Of a DNA stretch of 47,338 nt, positions 27,041-35,792 are shown one piece after another. The DNA comes from Tenericutes bacterium ADurb.Bin239. Lineage in GTDB: Bacteria; Bacillota_I; Bacilli_A; RFN20; CAG-826. The first letter of the stretch is position 1; every line of letters begins with the position of its first letter. The notes beneath the pieces are model-generated. The model worked only from the letters and a program-made list of their open reading frames with translations, was not told the origin of the DNA and did not search any database. Location of the stretch: assembly GCA_002069815.1 (NCBI GenBank), contig MWCB01000011.1:1-47338 (forward strand). The letters are read 5' to 3'. The position numbers and the translations under genes are program-made.

Positions 27041-28069
27041 TTATTCATTAACAACTTCTAAACTAAATAATTTATTTTCATGTAATAAATTTGTTAATTC
27101 TTTTGTATTTATAAATTTAGAGTCAATTTGGTTAATGGTTTCGTTGATTATTGAAGATACAAGATAACCATCCACAAAGAATTCAAAATTATTAGTTATA
27201 TTTTTTCTAATACTTGAATCTAAATTTTGAAAATAAATAGTAGTGTTGAAAGTAGTATTAAGTTCCTCTATATTAATATTCAATGCATTTTTATACTTTG
27301 GACAATTAATAGAAAACATATCTTCACTATAATTAGGAGGGACATTAAAAAACTTATTAATATAACTAGGAGCAAATACTGGTAATGTATTATTTTGGTC
27401 CGCTAAAGTATAAATTAAATTATCAAAATCATAAGTATTAGTAAGTAACACCAAAGAGTCGTGACTTGCACCAAGTATTACATCTAACATAGCGTTATAT
27501 GCATTGTGCGTATCATCTAATTTGTATGATGTATAACTAATTTCACCTAATTTATCACTAAGTAATATTGTCATATCTTCATATATTTCTTCATCAGATA
27601 ATACAATACCCACATTAGTGTACGTCTCTCCTAAAACAATTAAATCTCCTAGTGATTCAGCTTCTAAAGATAAAGAAGGAATAATAGGAAAGAAAGCTTT
27701 ATCACTACTATATTCATAATTAACGACCTTATGAGCACTAGTGATAATAGGAATATCATTATTTGATGTAACACTATTATTAAGTTCATTATTAAAACTA
27801 CCAATAATCGCTTTTACATCTCTTCTTCTAAGTGTTTCTTTTATTTTAGATTCATCAATATTTTCATATTCAAACCTTAATTCTTCTTGTGTACTAATAA
27901 AATAATTAATACCATTAACATAAGCATCACCAAAAGCAGCGAAGGATCCCGCTGTTGGGAGAAAGCTCACCAGTGTGTTTTTATTATTTTGTTTACAACT
28001 ACAGCCACTTAAAAGAATAGTGAAAACACCTAATAAGCTAGACACCTTTAATCTATCGATTGATTTCAT
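27041..28069 (-). CDS. Lipoprotein with a type I periplasmic-binding-like fold
   Basis: 342 aa. Lipobox LLSGC (Cys about 23) after a short signal peptide. FAAFGDAYVNGINYF near residue 43 is typical of the first helix of LivJ-like type I binding proteins, followed by alternating beta/alpha segments with IIGSF, IPIITSAH, NVGIVLSDEEIYEDM and HDSLVLLTNTYDF at the expected places. The ligand is unknown. No permease or ATPase is adjacent; instead it lies 54 bases downstream of the HNH nuclease gene on the same strand, inside the AT-rich block. It may be a free-standing ligand sensor, or an unrelated passenger of the acquired segment. Confidence 0.65.
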   Translation of the reverse strand: MKSIDRLKVSSLLGVFTILLSGCSCKQNNKNTLVSFLPTAGSFAAFGDAYVNGINYFISTQEELRFEYENIDESKIKETLRRRDVKAIIGSFNNELNNSVTSNNDIPIITSAHKVVNYEYSSDKAFFPIIPSLSLEAESLGDLIVLGETYTNVGIVLSDEEIYEDMTILLSDKLGEISYTSYKLDDTHNAYNAMLDVILGASHDSLVLLTNTYDFDNLIYTLADQNNTLPVFAPSYINKFFNVPPNYSEDMFSINCPKYKNALNINIEELNTTFNTTIYFQNLDSSIRKNITNNFEFFVDGYLVSSIINETINQIDSKFINTKELTNLLHENKLFSLEVVNE

Positions 28070-28123
28070 AAACTAATACCTTATCCAATTTTCTGGTGTT
28101 ATGGAAAAATTTATAATCAGCAT

Positions 28124-29404
28124 TTATTTAAGATGTAAATATATATTTTCAATAATTTGACCGCGGTTGGTGCTATCAAAATAGTGCTCAGCAAAACTAA
28201 GAACATTTGGATTGTTAGATAAAATACGATCAATTAGCTCTTTTTGGTAGTCTTCGCAACCAACTCCTGCCTTCAACGCAGTATGGCAAGCAGGACACAA
28301 TTTTACAAGATTGTCTTCATGATCTAGCTCAGCAGTATTATTTAATGAAATATTGTGATGTATTTCAAAGTACGGTCTCTCAGTTCTTCTGTGGATAAAA
28401 GTTCTATCATCAAGATTATAAATAAATTTACAAGCTCCGCATTCATCATCAGTATAAATTCGCACTAATTCCACTATTGTTTTACTTCTTGTATATGTTG
28501 GAACCGCTAAGTGTAACAAATATTTATCATCATCAAATCCTAATTCTTTTCTTAATCTATTCACATCTTTTTCTTCTAAGTTTTTGCCAAAGATTTTATT
28601 ACTAAAATGATTTAATCTATTCAAAAATAATTCTGAACCTTCGGGAATAACGTCTGTCATATCGATATAATTAATAAATTCTTTTTTTTCTATTCCATTA
28701 TGAGAATATACGTTATCAACTATTTTAACCTTGTATTCATTAATCAGACCAATGTTTTTTACATACCAATTTAACTGTAATCTTAGTTGCGTATTCCTTC
28801 TATTAATCCCCTTCACATATTGGTCTTGTAGTTCACGAAAATTGATATTAATTAAATAATAGGGAACCATTAAATATTCGTTTAATAACCTAGATTTACC
28901 TAATTCAAATGTATTATCATAGAAATAGTCCATTGCTATTAGCGGTCTTGTCGTATCAATTGAACCTCTAAGTTCACAAAATCCTCTAATAAAATGTTTT
29001 TTACTTTCATTGAATTCTTCTTCTATGAACCATGGACAATTATTAAATAATTTAAAGTAAAGTCTATTAAAAAAACTGGATTTTGTAATATTCAAATCAT
29101 TTATAATCAAAAAGACAGCTTTTTCTTTGCCTGCAAAAGAAAAGCCGCAATGATTATATGTTCTCTTATACTCATCGTACGTTATCCAATTAGTATTTTC
29201 AGTAATATTGTTAAGAGCAGTTACATAATTTTCTGTGTATGATTCAAAATCAAATTCTTCTACTTTAACTTTAGAAGATTTTTGGTAGGCGGAAACAGCT
29301 GCAAAATAATCGCCTTTTTTAGAAACAATTATTCTGCTTATTAATGCACCATGGATTAGCGGATGTAATTCATTTTCTAATATTTCACTTACTCTTATCA
29401 TCAT
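28124..29404 (-). CDS. HNH restriction endonuclease of the R-M system
   Basis: 426 aa. The C-terminal nuclease domain (about 305-405) has the HNH/zinc layout: CGAC near residue 312, EIHHNISL near 342 with the catalytic His, and DNLVKLCPACHTALKAG near 360 completing the second Cys pair and the Asn/His of the motif. The first 300 residues are unassigned and probably recognise DNA; FIRGFCELRGSIDTTRPLI near 157 is a striking conserved-looking patch. Its start lies 20 bases inside the end of the fused methyltransferase gene, so the pair is translationally linked with methylation made first. The cleavage site cannot be predicted. Confidence 0.85.
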   Translation of the reverse strand: MMIRVSEILENELHPLIHGALISRIIVSKKGDYFAAVSAYQKSSKVKVEEFDFESYTENYVTALNNITENTNWITYDEYKRTYNHCGFSFAGKEKAVFLIINDLNITKSSFFNRLYFKLFNNCPWFIEEEFNESKKHFIRGFCELRGSIDTTRPLIAMDYFYDNTFELGKSRLLNEYLMVPYYLININFRELQDQYVKGINRRNTQLRLQLNWYVKNIGLINEYKVKIVDNVYSHNGIEKKEFINYIDMTDVIPEGSELFLNRLNHFSNKIFGKNLEEKDVNRLRKELGFDDDKYLLHLAVPTYTRSKTIVELVRIYTDDECGACKFIYNLDDRTFIHRRTERPYFEIHHNISLNNTAELDHEDNLVKLCPACHTALKAGVGCEDYQKELIDRILSNNPNVLSFAEHYFDSTNRGQIIENIYLHLK

Positions 29405-31184
29405 TTGATTCCCCCTTTGCTTTTTCTAGTCTCTTTAATGCTATTTTAAAATACCTATCATCATTTTCAATGCCAATAAATTTTCTGCCCAATTTTAGAG
29501 CAGCCACACCAGTAGAACCGCTACCCATAAATGGATCCAATATAAGTTCTTTTTTATTTGTATGTATTTCAACGATTTCTTTCATTAATTTAAGACTTTT
29601 TTGGGTTGGGTGTTCGGTTTTTTCGAAACCTGAAACTGTCGGAGTTTTAAATAATGAGCGCAAATACGGAGTATTTTTTGGTTTGTTAAAAACCCATTGG
29701 GCTCCTTTTTTAACTCCCCATATTGCGAACTCCATATCTTGAACATATCTTCTATTTATATTTCTTGGCATAGGATTGGCTTTTTGCCATATAAGAACGT
29801 CCTTAACATCGATGTTATTTTCCTTCAGTTCATCAATTATATAACTGATATACAAATATGAACAAAAGATAATAATGGAACCATTTTTATCTAATAAATC
29901 AATATAATCTCCAATCCATTTTAATAAATCGAATTTTTTATCCCATTCACCAAAATCAACACCCTTTCTCGGAGAATACATGGTTGAAAAATTATTTTCT
30001 TTTGAAATATTATAAGGTGGATCAGTAATTATATGGTTTACTTTAACGTTGTTATTTTTTAATTCTTTTACAAACACAAAAGAATCAGCTAGATATACAC
30101 TGCAATTTTCATCTTCAATTCTTTTATCCTTATAAACATCTTCGATTGCCTTTGCAATTGCCTTTGCCATTAGTGGCGGGACAGCGTTTCCAATTTGGCG
30201 ACAAATACTGGTTTTTGGTCCGAAGAATTGAAAATCGTCGTCGAAACTTTGAATTCTAGCAGCTTCTCTGGGAGTAATGGCTCTATGTAACACTGGATGA
30301 GAATTTCTTCCATTAGAAGGTGTATCAAATCTAGTGTCGATGGTCGGACTAACATCATCCCACTTTAATCGTGACCAAGTCGTTGCAAATTTTTGTTTTC
30401 CATGTAATTCAACAGGGATTGAAGATTTATCACCTTCATCAGGTACCATCATTAATTTTTCAATTGCTAATTTACTGTGATTTGTTGCTTTATGGTTATA
30501 TAGTTTTTTTCCGCGCATATTCTTTTGAAAGATAGATTGTGGCTCGTTTATATAATCAGAAACATTATTGCCCTCACCTGAATTTAAATACCATAAGTCC
30601 GAAATGGCATCTCTTACCGTAACAATATTCTTAGTATTTCCGCGTGGAAGAGGAATGCTCCTACTAAGTGATCCAATAATTATTGCTCTTTCTCTATTTT
30701 GCGGAACCCCAAAATCTTTTGCGTTAATTACCCCAGCATTTACAATATATCCAAGTTTTGAAAATTTATTTCTAATTTCATTTAAAAAATAACCATCACA
30801 CGCATTAATCAAATTTTTAACATTTTCGATTACAAACACTTCGGGTTTAATTGCCTTAACAATATCTATATACTCTAGGAATAAAAAGTTTCTCTGATCA
30901 TCAAAACCAAGCTGTTTCCCTTTCAGACTAAATCCCTGACATGGTGGACCACCGATAATCATGTTAACGCCAAGTCGTTTTGATTCAGAAATAATATGTT
31001 TCCTTACTTTCTCATCGGTTATGTCGCCAACAATACCATGAGCACCCTTAATATTATTATTGAATGTTTTAATCGTGTTCTGGTCAAAATCAAGACCTAA
31101 AACTGTTTGAAAATTTTTATTTTTATCCATTCCATATGAGAAACCGCCAGCTCCACAAAATAAATCTAAAACCTTGAATTTCAT
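29385..31184 (-). CDS. Fused C5-cytosine and N6-adenine/N4-cytosine DNA methyltransferase
   Basis: About 599 aa; the ATG at 31184 has AGGCGG nine bases upstream, better than a GTG at 31220. Residues 1 to about 345 are a full C5-cytosine methyltransferase: DLFCGAGGFSYGMD (I), GGPPCQGFSLKG (IV), ENVK (VI), QNRERAIIIGS (VIII), TPREAARIQSFDDDF (IX) and QIGNAVPPLMAKAIA (X). After a short linker, about 360-595 is a beta-class amino-methyltransferase with VNHIITDPPYNIS first and LDPFMGSGSTGVAALKLGRKFIGIE later. DPPY fits N6-adenine or N4-cytosine. The overlapping HNH gene completes the system. Two different activities on one chain suggest a non-palindromic site whose strands are protected by different marks. 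Confidence 0.92.
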   Translation of the reverse strand: MKFKVLDLFCGAGGFSYGMDKNKNFQTVLGLDFDQNTIKTFNNNIKGAHGIVGDITDEKVRKHIISESKRLGVNMIIGGPPCQGFSLKGKQLGFDDQRNFLFLEYIDIVKAIKPEVFVIENVKNLINACDGYFLNEIRNKFSKLGYIVNAGVINAKDFGVPQNRERAIIIGSLSRSIPLPRGNTKNIVTVRDAISDLWYLNSGEGNNVSDYINEPQSIFQKNMRGKKLYNHKATNHSKLAIEKLMMVPDEGDKSSIPVELHGKQKFATTWSRLKWDDVSPTIDTRFDTPSNGRNSHPVLHRAITPREAARIQSFDDDFQFFGPKTSICRQIGNAVPPLMAKAIAKAIEDVYKDKRIEDENCSVYLADSFVFVKELKNNNVKVNHIITDPPYNISKENNFSTMYSPRKGVDFGEWDKKFDLLKWIGDYIDLLDKNGSIIIFCSYLYISYIIDELKENNIDVKDVLIWQKANPMPRNINRRYVQDMEFAIWGVKKGAQWVFNKPKNTPYLRSLFKTPTVSGFEKTEHPTQKSLKLMKEIVEIHTNKKELILDPFMGSGSTGVAALKLGRKFIGIENDDRYFKIALKRLEKAKGESNDDKSK

Positions 31185-31333
31185 ATATTTTTTCCGCCTT
31201 TTTGAGGAATCAAATTTCACTCCCTCATATTATATCGTTTTATCATAAAAATGCATTAAATATTATCATTATATTTTCAAATATATAATATTTGGTTAAA
31301 TTTAAATTTTTTTATCTTTTACGAAAAAGAACA

Positions 31334-31387
31334 TTGATATATTTCAAAATGAATATTATAATAGTATTAGATAATAAAATTATCTAA
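31334..31387 (+). promoter_or_regulatory. Strong promoter with a perfect inverted repeat at the transcript start
   Basis: TTGATA (31334-31339), 17 bases, then TATAAT (31357-31362). Directly downstream TTAGATAAT (31367-31375) and ATTATCTAA (31379-31387) form perfect nine-base arms around AAA, covering the expected start site, as an operator or leader hairpin would. It serves the 39-aa gene at 31419. A second, more AT-rich inverted repeat (CAAATAT/ATATTTG, 31278-31294) lies between it and the divergent methyltransferase gene. Confidence 0.65.
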
Positions 31388-31418
31388 AGCATAATTATTA
31401 ATGAAAGGATTTTTTTAA

Positions 31419-31538
31419 GTGGCTAAAACAAAATCATCTGTTCGTGGTAAACAAAACAAGAAAATTGTCCCTGTTACCAGCTATACAAAAAAAGATGGGA
31501 CAAAAGTTAAAGGTCATAGACGGTCAACCCCAGAATAA
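31419..31538 (+). CDS. Small basic protein, 39 aa
   Basis: GTG start with AAAGGAT eight bases upstream and its own strong promoter. The product is Lys/Arg-rich (AKTKSSVRGKQNKKIVPV, then SYTKKDGTKVKGHRRSTPE). The C-terminal part matches a pattern seen in many short bacterial and phage hypothetical proteins, Y-T-(R/K)-K-D-G-T-x-V-(K/R)-x-H-x-R-S. Function is unknown; charge suggests nucleic-acid binding. It is divergent from the restriction-modification genes and could be a regulator or an unrelated cargo gene. Conserved pattern, ribosome site and promoter together make it likely to be real. Confidence 0.65.
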   Translation: MAKTKSSVRGKQNKKIVPVTSYTKKDGTKVKGHRRSTPE

Positions 31539-31834
31539 TCTATGGAATCCTTATCACTTTGATTTTAAAAGAAGAAACAATTTCTCATTATGAATCTATT
31601 AAATATAAGGTGGACATTTTTTTAAATTCCAACCCGATTTAATAGCTTTGCTTACTTTTATAAAAAAATATTATTTTGAAATGTGATTATAATTTTATTT
31701 TCAATTTCACTGTATTTTTTTACATGATTACATATATCAATTTTGTGCTTTTAAATTAAATTTTTAGATATAAGAAAAAGTCAGAAATTTGACATTCTGA
31801 CTCTTCCGTTTTTTATTTAATAGATTTTATTTTC
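31539..31834. other. AT-rich gene-free stretch
   Basis: Between the 39-aa gene and the decayed gene. Apart from the hairpin at 31779-31802, no coding or regulatory feature is visible; the sequence is AT-rich with stops in all frames. Confidence 0.5.
31779..31815. terminator. Bidirectional intrinsic terminator
   Basis: AGTCAGAA (31779-31786) and TTCTGACT (31795-31802) form a perfect eight-base stem. On plus it is followed by CTTCCGTTTTTT, on minus by TTTTTCTTA. It would end transcripts from the 39-aa gene on plus and from the decayed gene on minus. Confidence 0.75.
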
Positions 31835-32346
31835 TTAAACTTCTATTTTTCCTTTATTAAATGATGATACAGCCCCATTGACTGGAGCGACTGCAATAGC
31901 GGATAATAGCAGTAAATCCTGGAGATTGTATACCCCGCGATTTGAAACATATTTTTTGTTTTGATTCCTAATCTAACAACATATTCTTCTTTGTGCGTTG
32001 AAGCGATTAATCCAGTGAAGTAAGTAATAATCTCGCTTTTCTTTAAACTGGGCTGAATTTCTTGTTGTACCTTAAAGATTGGATTCTCTCCATCTTCTGT
32101 AGTAGCATTATCTTCTTTACCAATTACTTCTTTTGAATGGCGGCCAGTAACAATAAATTCATCTTCTAAAGTTAATCACTACTTTTTGAGATATCATTTT
32201 TTATAACATCAACTTCCCCGTTGGATATCATCGCTGCATCATCAGTGCTTGGCTTCAAAGAGATTTACCTATTTTTTCAAAAAATCATTCGTATATTTTC
32301 TGCTGGTGAGTGCCACAGAAGGAAGCGCCGATATCCCGCCCTTCAT
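31835..32346 (-). pseudogene. Decayed gene of unknown family with several frameshifts
   Basis: AAGGAAAAGTCAGTT ahead of an ATG at 32346 gives a credible ancestral start (MKGGISALPSVALTSRKY...). The frame is then lost. Coding continues in other frames as KPSTDDAAMISNGEVDVIKN, then LEDEFIVTGRHSKEVIGKED, a long stretch including FKVQQEIQPSLKKSEIITYF and HKEEYVVRLGIKTKNMFQIA, and, after a one-base shift in a G-run near 31938, VYNLQDLLLLSAIAVAPVNG...FNKGKIEV to a stop at 31837. At least three frameshifts are needed to join these pieces. I do not recognise the parent protein. It ends just before the bidirectional terminator. Confidence 0.6.
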
Positions 32347-32455
32347 AACTGACTTTTCCTTATTTCATTCTTTAATTACTAAATTAATTAGAAATAATTT
32401 ATACGATTATATTTTAAAACCGAAAAGATAACACTTTTATTGATTTGGTTAATTA

Positions 32456-34003
32456 TCAAATAAAAGTAGAATTATAAATTGAAACAATGTGTTTCTCAAG
32501 TGGTGATGTTCTATATCCAGTAAAACCAATAACCAAGGTGTTTTTTGCTCTAGTAAATCCGACAAATAACTTTCTCTTTGTTTCAGCGTTGATTCCGTAT
32601 TCTTTTCTTTCAAATTTTAAAAAGACCTTGTTAGACTCAAGACCTTTTGATGAATGAATTGTCATTACTCTATTGACAACTTTATACTTAGTGTAGTGAT
32701 TTATAACTGTTTGATTGAACAATTGAGCACCTAACTCATTCAATATTTCCTTTGGTATTTGCACATCGCTTAACTTAAAAATTCTTTCTATATAATTAAT
32801 CGCCTTTTCTGCTGGCTTAATTGATAAACTATCGTAATTTAAAAACTTAGAATCAATAATAGAGTCTAAAAAAATAATCAACTCCTCAACAGAGTAAGCA
32901 TATTTTGGAACTTTATTTTTGTGGTTATAATAGAATTTAAGTATTTCCTCGATAATATATTGATAATTATCTGCAAATGCTTTGTTAGACTTCAATTCAA
33001 TTGCTTTTGAATATATGAGATTTTTGACACCTGCCGCCAAGCAACGCTTGTAAAACTCTTCTGCCTCTTTATTTGTTTCAACCAAAATAAAATATTCATC
33101 ATTGCTGATGAAATAATCTGGTTTAATTATGAATGTATCATCAATACTCACTTGCTTGTTATACGATATTACTTCTTTTGATGTGCTTTCACCCACTATC
33201 CTTCTAGCAAATTCCAATATGTTGTAGTGGCATCTGGCAGAATAAGTTAATTTATATTCCTTAAACCCTTTTCCTACCATTGAGTAAAATAAATCCGGCT
33301 GTGCCCCTCTGAATTGATAAATTGATTGTCTTTTATCACCAATTAGATAGCAATTGATGTTTGTGTTTTCAATTAACTTTTCAATAAATTTCAGTTGATA
33401 ATAATTAAGATCTTGCGCCTCGTCAACATAAATTGAATTATAAAGTGTTTCAAAATATTGCTTTACAACCGGAACTTTTTCTATGGCATCACATGCAAAC
33501 AAGTATGCAGCAAATGAGATTTCATAATTGTTATCAATCAAATTGTTTATCCATTTTTTATAATAGTTTTCAATTTCTGTAATCCTAAGATAATCCTTAG
33601 TTAATATATTTACGAGAGCGTTTTTATCCAAAGGAGGAATTGTTACGTTGAGTTTACCCTGAATATTTGGTGATTTTGGTAATAACTTACTTAAAATCCT
33701 GTTTTTGAATGGTATTACTATTTTATTAAGAATGAATGAATCAATAGTTCCCACATATGAAAATTCATTGTATACTTTGTTGCTCAATTTCTTTTCTAGT
33801 TCTCTAGATACTTCTCTAGTAAAAGAACATACAATGATTCCTTTGTTCAAAGATTTTTCTTCTATTGCACGTAACTCTTTTTCGGCTTTTTTAATTAATG
33901 TGTGTGTCTTCCCAGATCCTGGGCCAGCAGATACTAGTATCTTAGATTCTGTTGAATTAATAATAATCTCCTGTTCTTCAATTAACCTACGGTCGATCAT
34001 CAT
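32456..34003 (-). CDS. gajB: Gabija UvrD-like helicase GajB
   Basis: 515 aa, close to the usual size of about 500. Superfamily 1 helicase motifs are complete: Walker A SAGPGSGKTHTLIKKA near residue 23, motif II YVDEAQDLNYYQL near 192, motif III GDKRQSIYQFRGAQPD near 222, motif V TIHSSKGLESNKVFLKFE near 450, and motif VI RKLFVGFTRAKNTLVIGF near 482. Its ATG lies 17 bases inside the end of the gajA gene, the standard Gabija layout. In Gabija, GajA is a sequence-specific nicking nuclease controlled by nucleotide levels and GajB is activated by DNA ends. A stand-alone UvrD/Rep helicase is excluded by the overlap. Confidence 0.93.
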   Translation of the reverse strand: MMIDRRLIEEQEIIINSTESKILVSAGPGSGKTHTLIKKAEKELRAIEEKSLNKGIIVCSFTREVSRELEKKLSNKVYNEFSYVGTIDSFILNKIVIPFKNRILSKLLPKSPNIQGKLNVTIPPLDKNALVNILTKDYLRITEIENYYKKWINNLIDNNYEISFAAYLFACDAIEKVPVVKQYFETLYNSIYVDEAQDLNYYQLKFIEKLIENTNINCYLIGDKRQSIYQFRGAQPDLFYSMVGKGFKEYKLTYSARCHYNILEFARRIVGESTSKEVISYNKQVSIDDTFIIKPDYFISNDEYFILVETNKEAEEFYKRCLAAGVKNLIYSKAIELKSNKAFADNYQYIIEEILKFYYNHKNKVPKYAYSVEELIIFLDSIIDSKFLNYDSLSIKPAEKAINYIERIFKLSDVQIPKEILNELGAQLFNQTVINHYTKYKVVNRVMTIHSSKGLESNKVFLKFERKEYGINAETKRKLFVGFTRAKNTLVIGFTGYRTSPLEKHIVSIYNSTFI

Positions 34004-35711
34004 ATAAAAACTCCACTAGTATGTTTTTTTGATTTCTGTCATTTACTTTCAAAACAATATCGTTATCAATTAGATATTTATGCAAATTTTTCATTTTTCT
34101 TTGACTAAGTATTTCTATAACATCAGTTTTTTTATCTTCTTTTAAACCAACAAATTCAGCAAAAGCATTTTCAAAACCATTTTCTTGACCTTCATGTACA
34201 TAAATGTTGTACACCTTGAGAACATCTACTAAAGAAGGCACGTTTTTTTTAAAACTAATATGTTCTGGTGAGTTATTAATAACATTAAATGTATTCTCTT
34301 TGATATCGATACCCGCCAAGTCTCTTATTAACTCAATGGTATTTTCATCTAACAGCGAAAATGCTCTTTTTAACCCTGCATACACATATTCATCATCATC
34401 TTTTCCACTTTGGTAATAGTCATTATCAGTCAGAATATGAACTTTAATTCCAAGTGATTCTAAAATTTCTTTTGATGGTTTGAAATCAACACCATAGACA
34501 CAAATGAATCCAACACCCCTATTAAGAACAATTTTTCTAAATTCATCATCGCTGTTTATGAGAATGTTATAAAACATCTTCTCTGAATACCCTTCGATTA
34601 AAAGTACTTCATTGTAAAAAAAGGATTCTGCAATCTCTTCATTTATAGAATATCCAAATTTTTTATAAATTTCCTTCCCATCTACATTAACTCGGAAACA
34701 ATTAAATTTTCTTTCTTTAGTTTTTTCATCTATTTCATAATTAAATTTAAAAATTTCTTCAGTTTTTCGGAAATCAATTATACTAGGCGAGTGAGTGGTT
34801 ACAATAGTTTGACCTGAAAAAAAGTCATCCAATATGGATGCATATTGCTTTTGTAGTAATGGGAAAAGATGATTTTCAGGCTCTTCAAGAATAATAATTT
34901 TTTCTTTATGTTTTTCTTTTATGAGTTTTTGCAATAATAATGCTAAAGTTTTACTTTTTCCATCGCCAATATTAATTTTTTTATCATTTAAAACGCATGG
35001 AACTATGTCTAATGATTTATAAATATTAGATAATTCAAAATCGCTTTTAATCAAGAAATCAATGTCACCAAAAAACTCTTTCATCGAACCAATATTATTC
35101 AATTCATCTTGCATATTTTTTATCGCCGAATCATTAGAAATACTTTCATTGAGTTTTATAATACTGTCGGATATATCTTGACCTATTGCCAAATTCGCTT
35201 TTTCATTTAATAACTTATGATAAGAAAAATAATTTTTAGTATCTCTGCTTAAATCGTAATTAGGATAAACATAAATAATATCTACGACCTTATCCAAACA
35301 ATTTCCAATAGCTGCAGATTTAGGCTCCGTTTTATCTAATGATCCAAAAATAATATATTCATCATACGCCTGTATATCATGATTAAAAGTAGCATTAAAT
35401 TCTATCGTTAAAGTTTCTGTGCCATCGTCATTTACATCAACATATTCTTTTAATATTGCCCTATTATTACTGGATATTGCACTTAAATCTAATACCATTT
35501 TTATCAAAATGTCCATTTTGTTTAAATTCGTAGAATCAGACTCTACTAATGGCTGTCTTCTGGTTTTATAATCCAAAACCTTTCTAATGGCATAGCAAAA
35601 GTTAGATTTTCCAGAATCATTTTTTCCTATAATGAGAAACCTTTTCTTTAGGTTGACTATTTGTATATTCAACCCTCTAAAATTATTAATTTCTATTTCT
35701 TTGATATACAT
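33987..35711 (-). CDS. gajA: Gabija OLD-family nuclease GajA
   Basis: 574 aa, the usual GajA length. N-terminal ATPase: MYIKEIEINNFRGLN and IIGKNDSGKSNFCYAIRKVLD (Walker A near residue 34), signature-like NIGDGKSKTLALLLQKLI near 248, Walker B EKIIILEEPENHLFP near 274, then VTTHSPSIIDF near 305. The C-terminal TOPRIM domain follows: EVLLIEGYSEKMFY near 366 with the catalytic Glu and VHILTDNDYYQ near 425 with the Asp pair. GGGGAG precedes the ATG. Together with GajB this is a complete two-gene Gabija anti-phage system, here in an AT-rich island with a restriction-modification system. Confidence 0.95.
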   Translation of the reverse strand: MYIKEIEINNFRGLNIQIVNLKKRFLIIGKNDSGKSNFCYAIRKVLDYKTRRQPLVESDSTNLNKMDILIKMVLDLSAISSNNRAILKEYVDVNDDGTETLTIEFNATFNHDIQAYDEYIIFGSLDKTEPKSAAIGNCLDKVVDIIYVYPNYDLSRDTKNYFSYHKLLNEKANLAIGQDISDSIIKLNESISNDSAIKNMQDELNNIGSMKEFFGDIDFLIKSDFELSNIYKSLDIVPCVLNDKKINIGDGKSKTLALLLQKLIKEKHKEKIIILEEPENHLFPLLQKQYASILDDFFSGQTIVTTHSPSIIDFRKTEEIFKFNYEIDEKTKERKFNCFRVNVDGKEIYKKFGYSINEEIAESFFYNEVLLIEGYSEKMFYNILINSDDEFRKIVLNRGVGFICVYGVDFKPSKEILESLGIKVHILTDNDYYQSGKDDDEYVYAGLKRAFSLLDENTIELIRDLAGIDIKENTFNVINNSPEHISFKKNVPSLVDVLKVYNIYVHEGQENGFENAFAEFVGLKEDKKTDVIEILSQRKMKNLHKYLIDNDIVLKVNDRNQKNILVEFLYDDRP

Positions 35712-35792
35712 TATTCACTCTCCCCTTACGCTTTTTATTTAACATTGATATTTTATTGATAGCATCAATCATGTGGAAAATGATTGAATTTT

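Noticed and set aside
32280-32346. TGA read as tryptophan in the decayed gene, implying Mollicutes code 4
   Set aside because: Several intact genes end at TGA in ATGA overlaps and all tryptophans elsewhere are TGG, so TGA is a stop; the gene is simply frameshifted.
32249-32431. A 60-codon plus-strand open frame opposite the decayed gene
   Set aside because: It is the antisense of the pseudogene's first part, with no ribosome site or family-like sequence.
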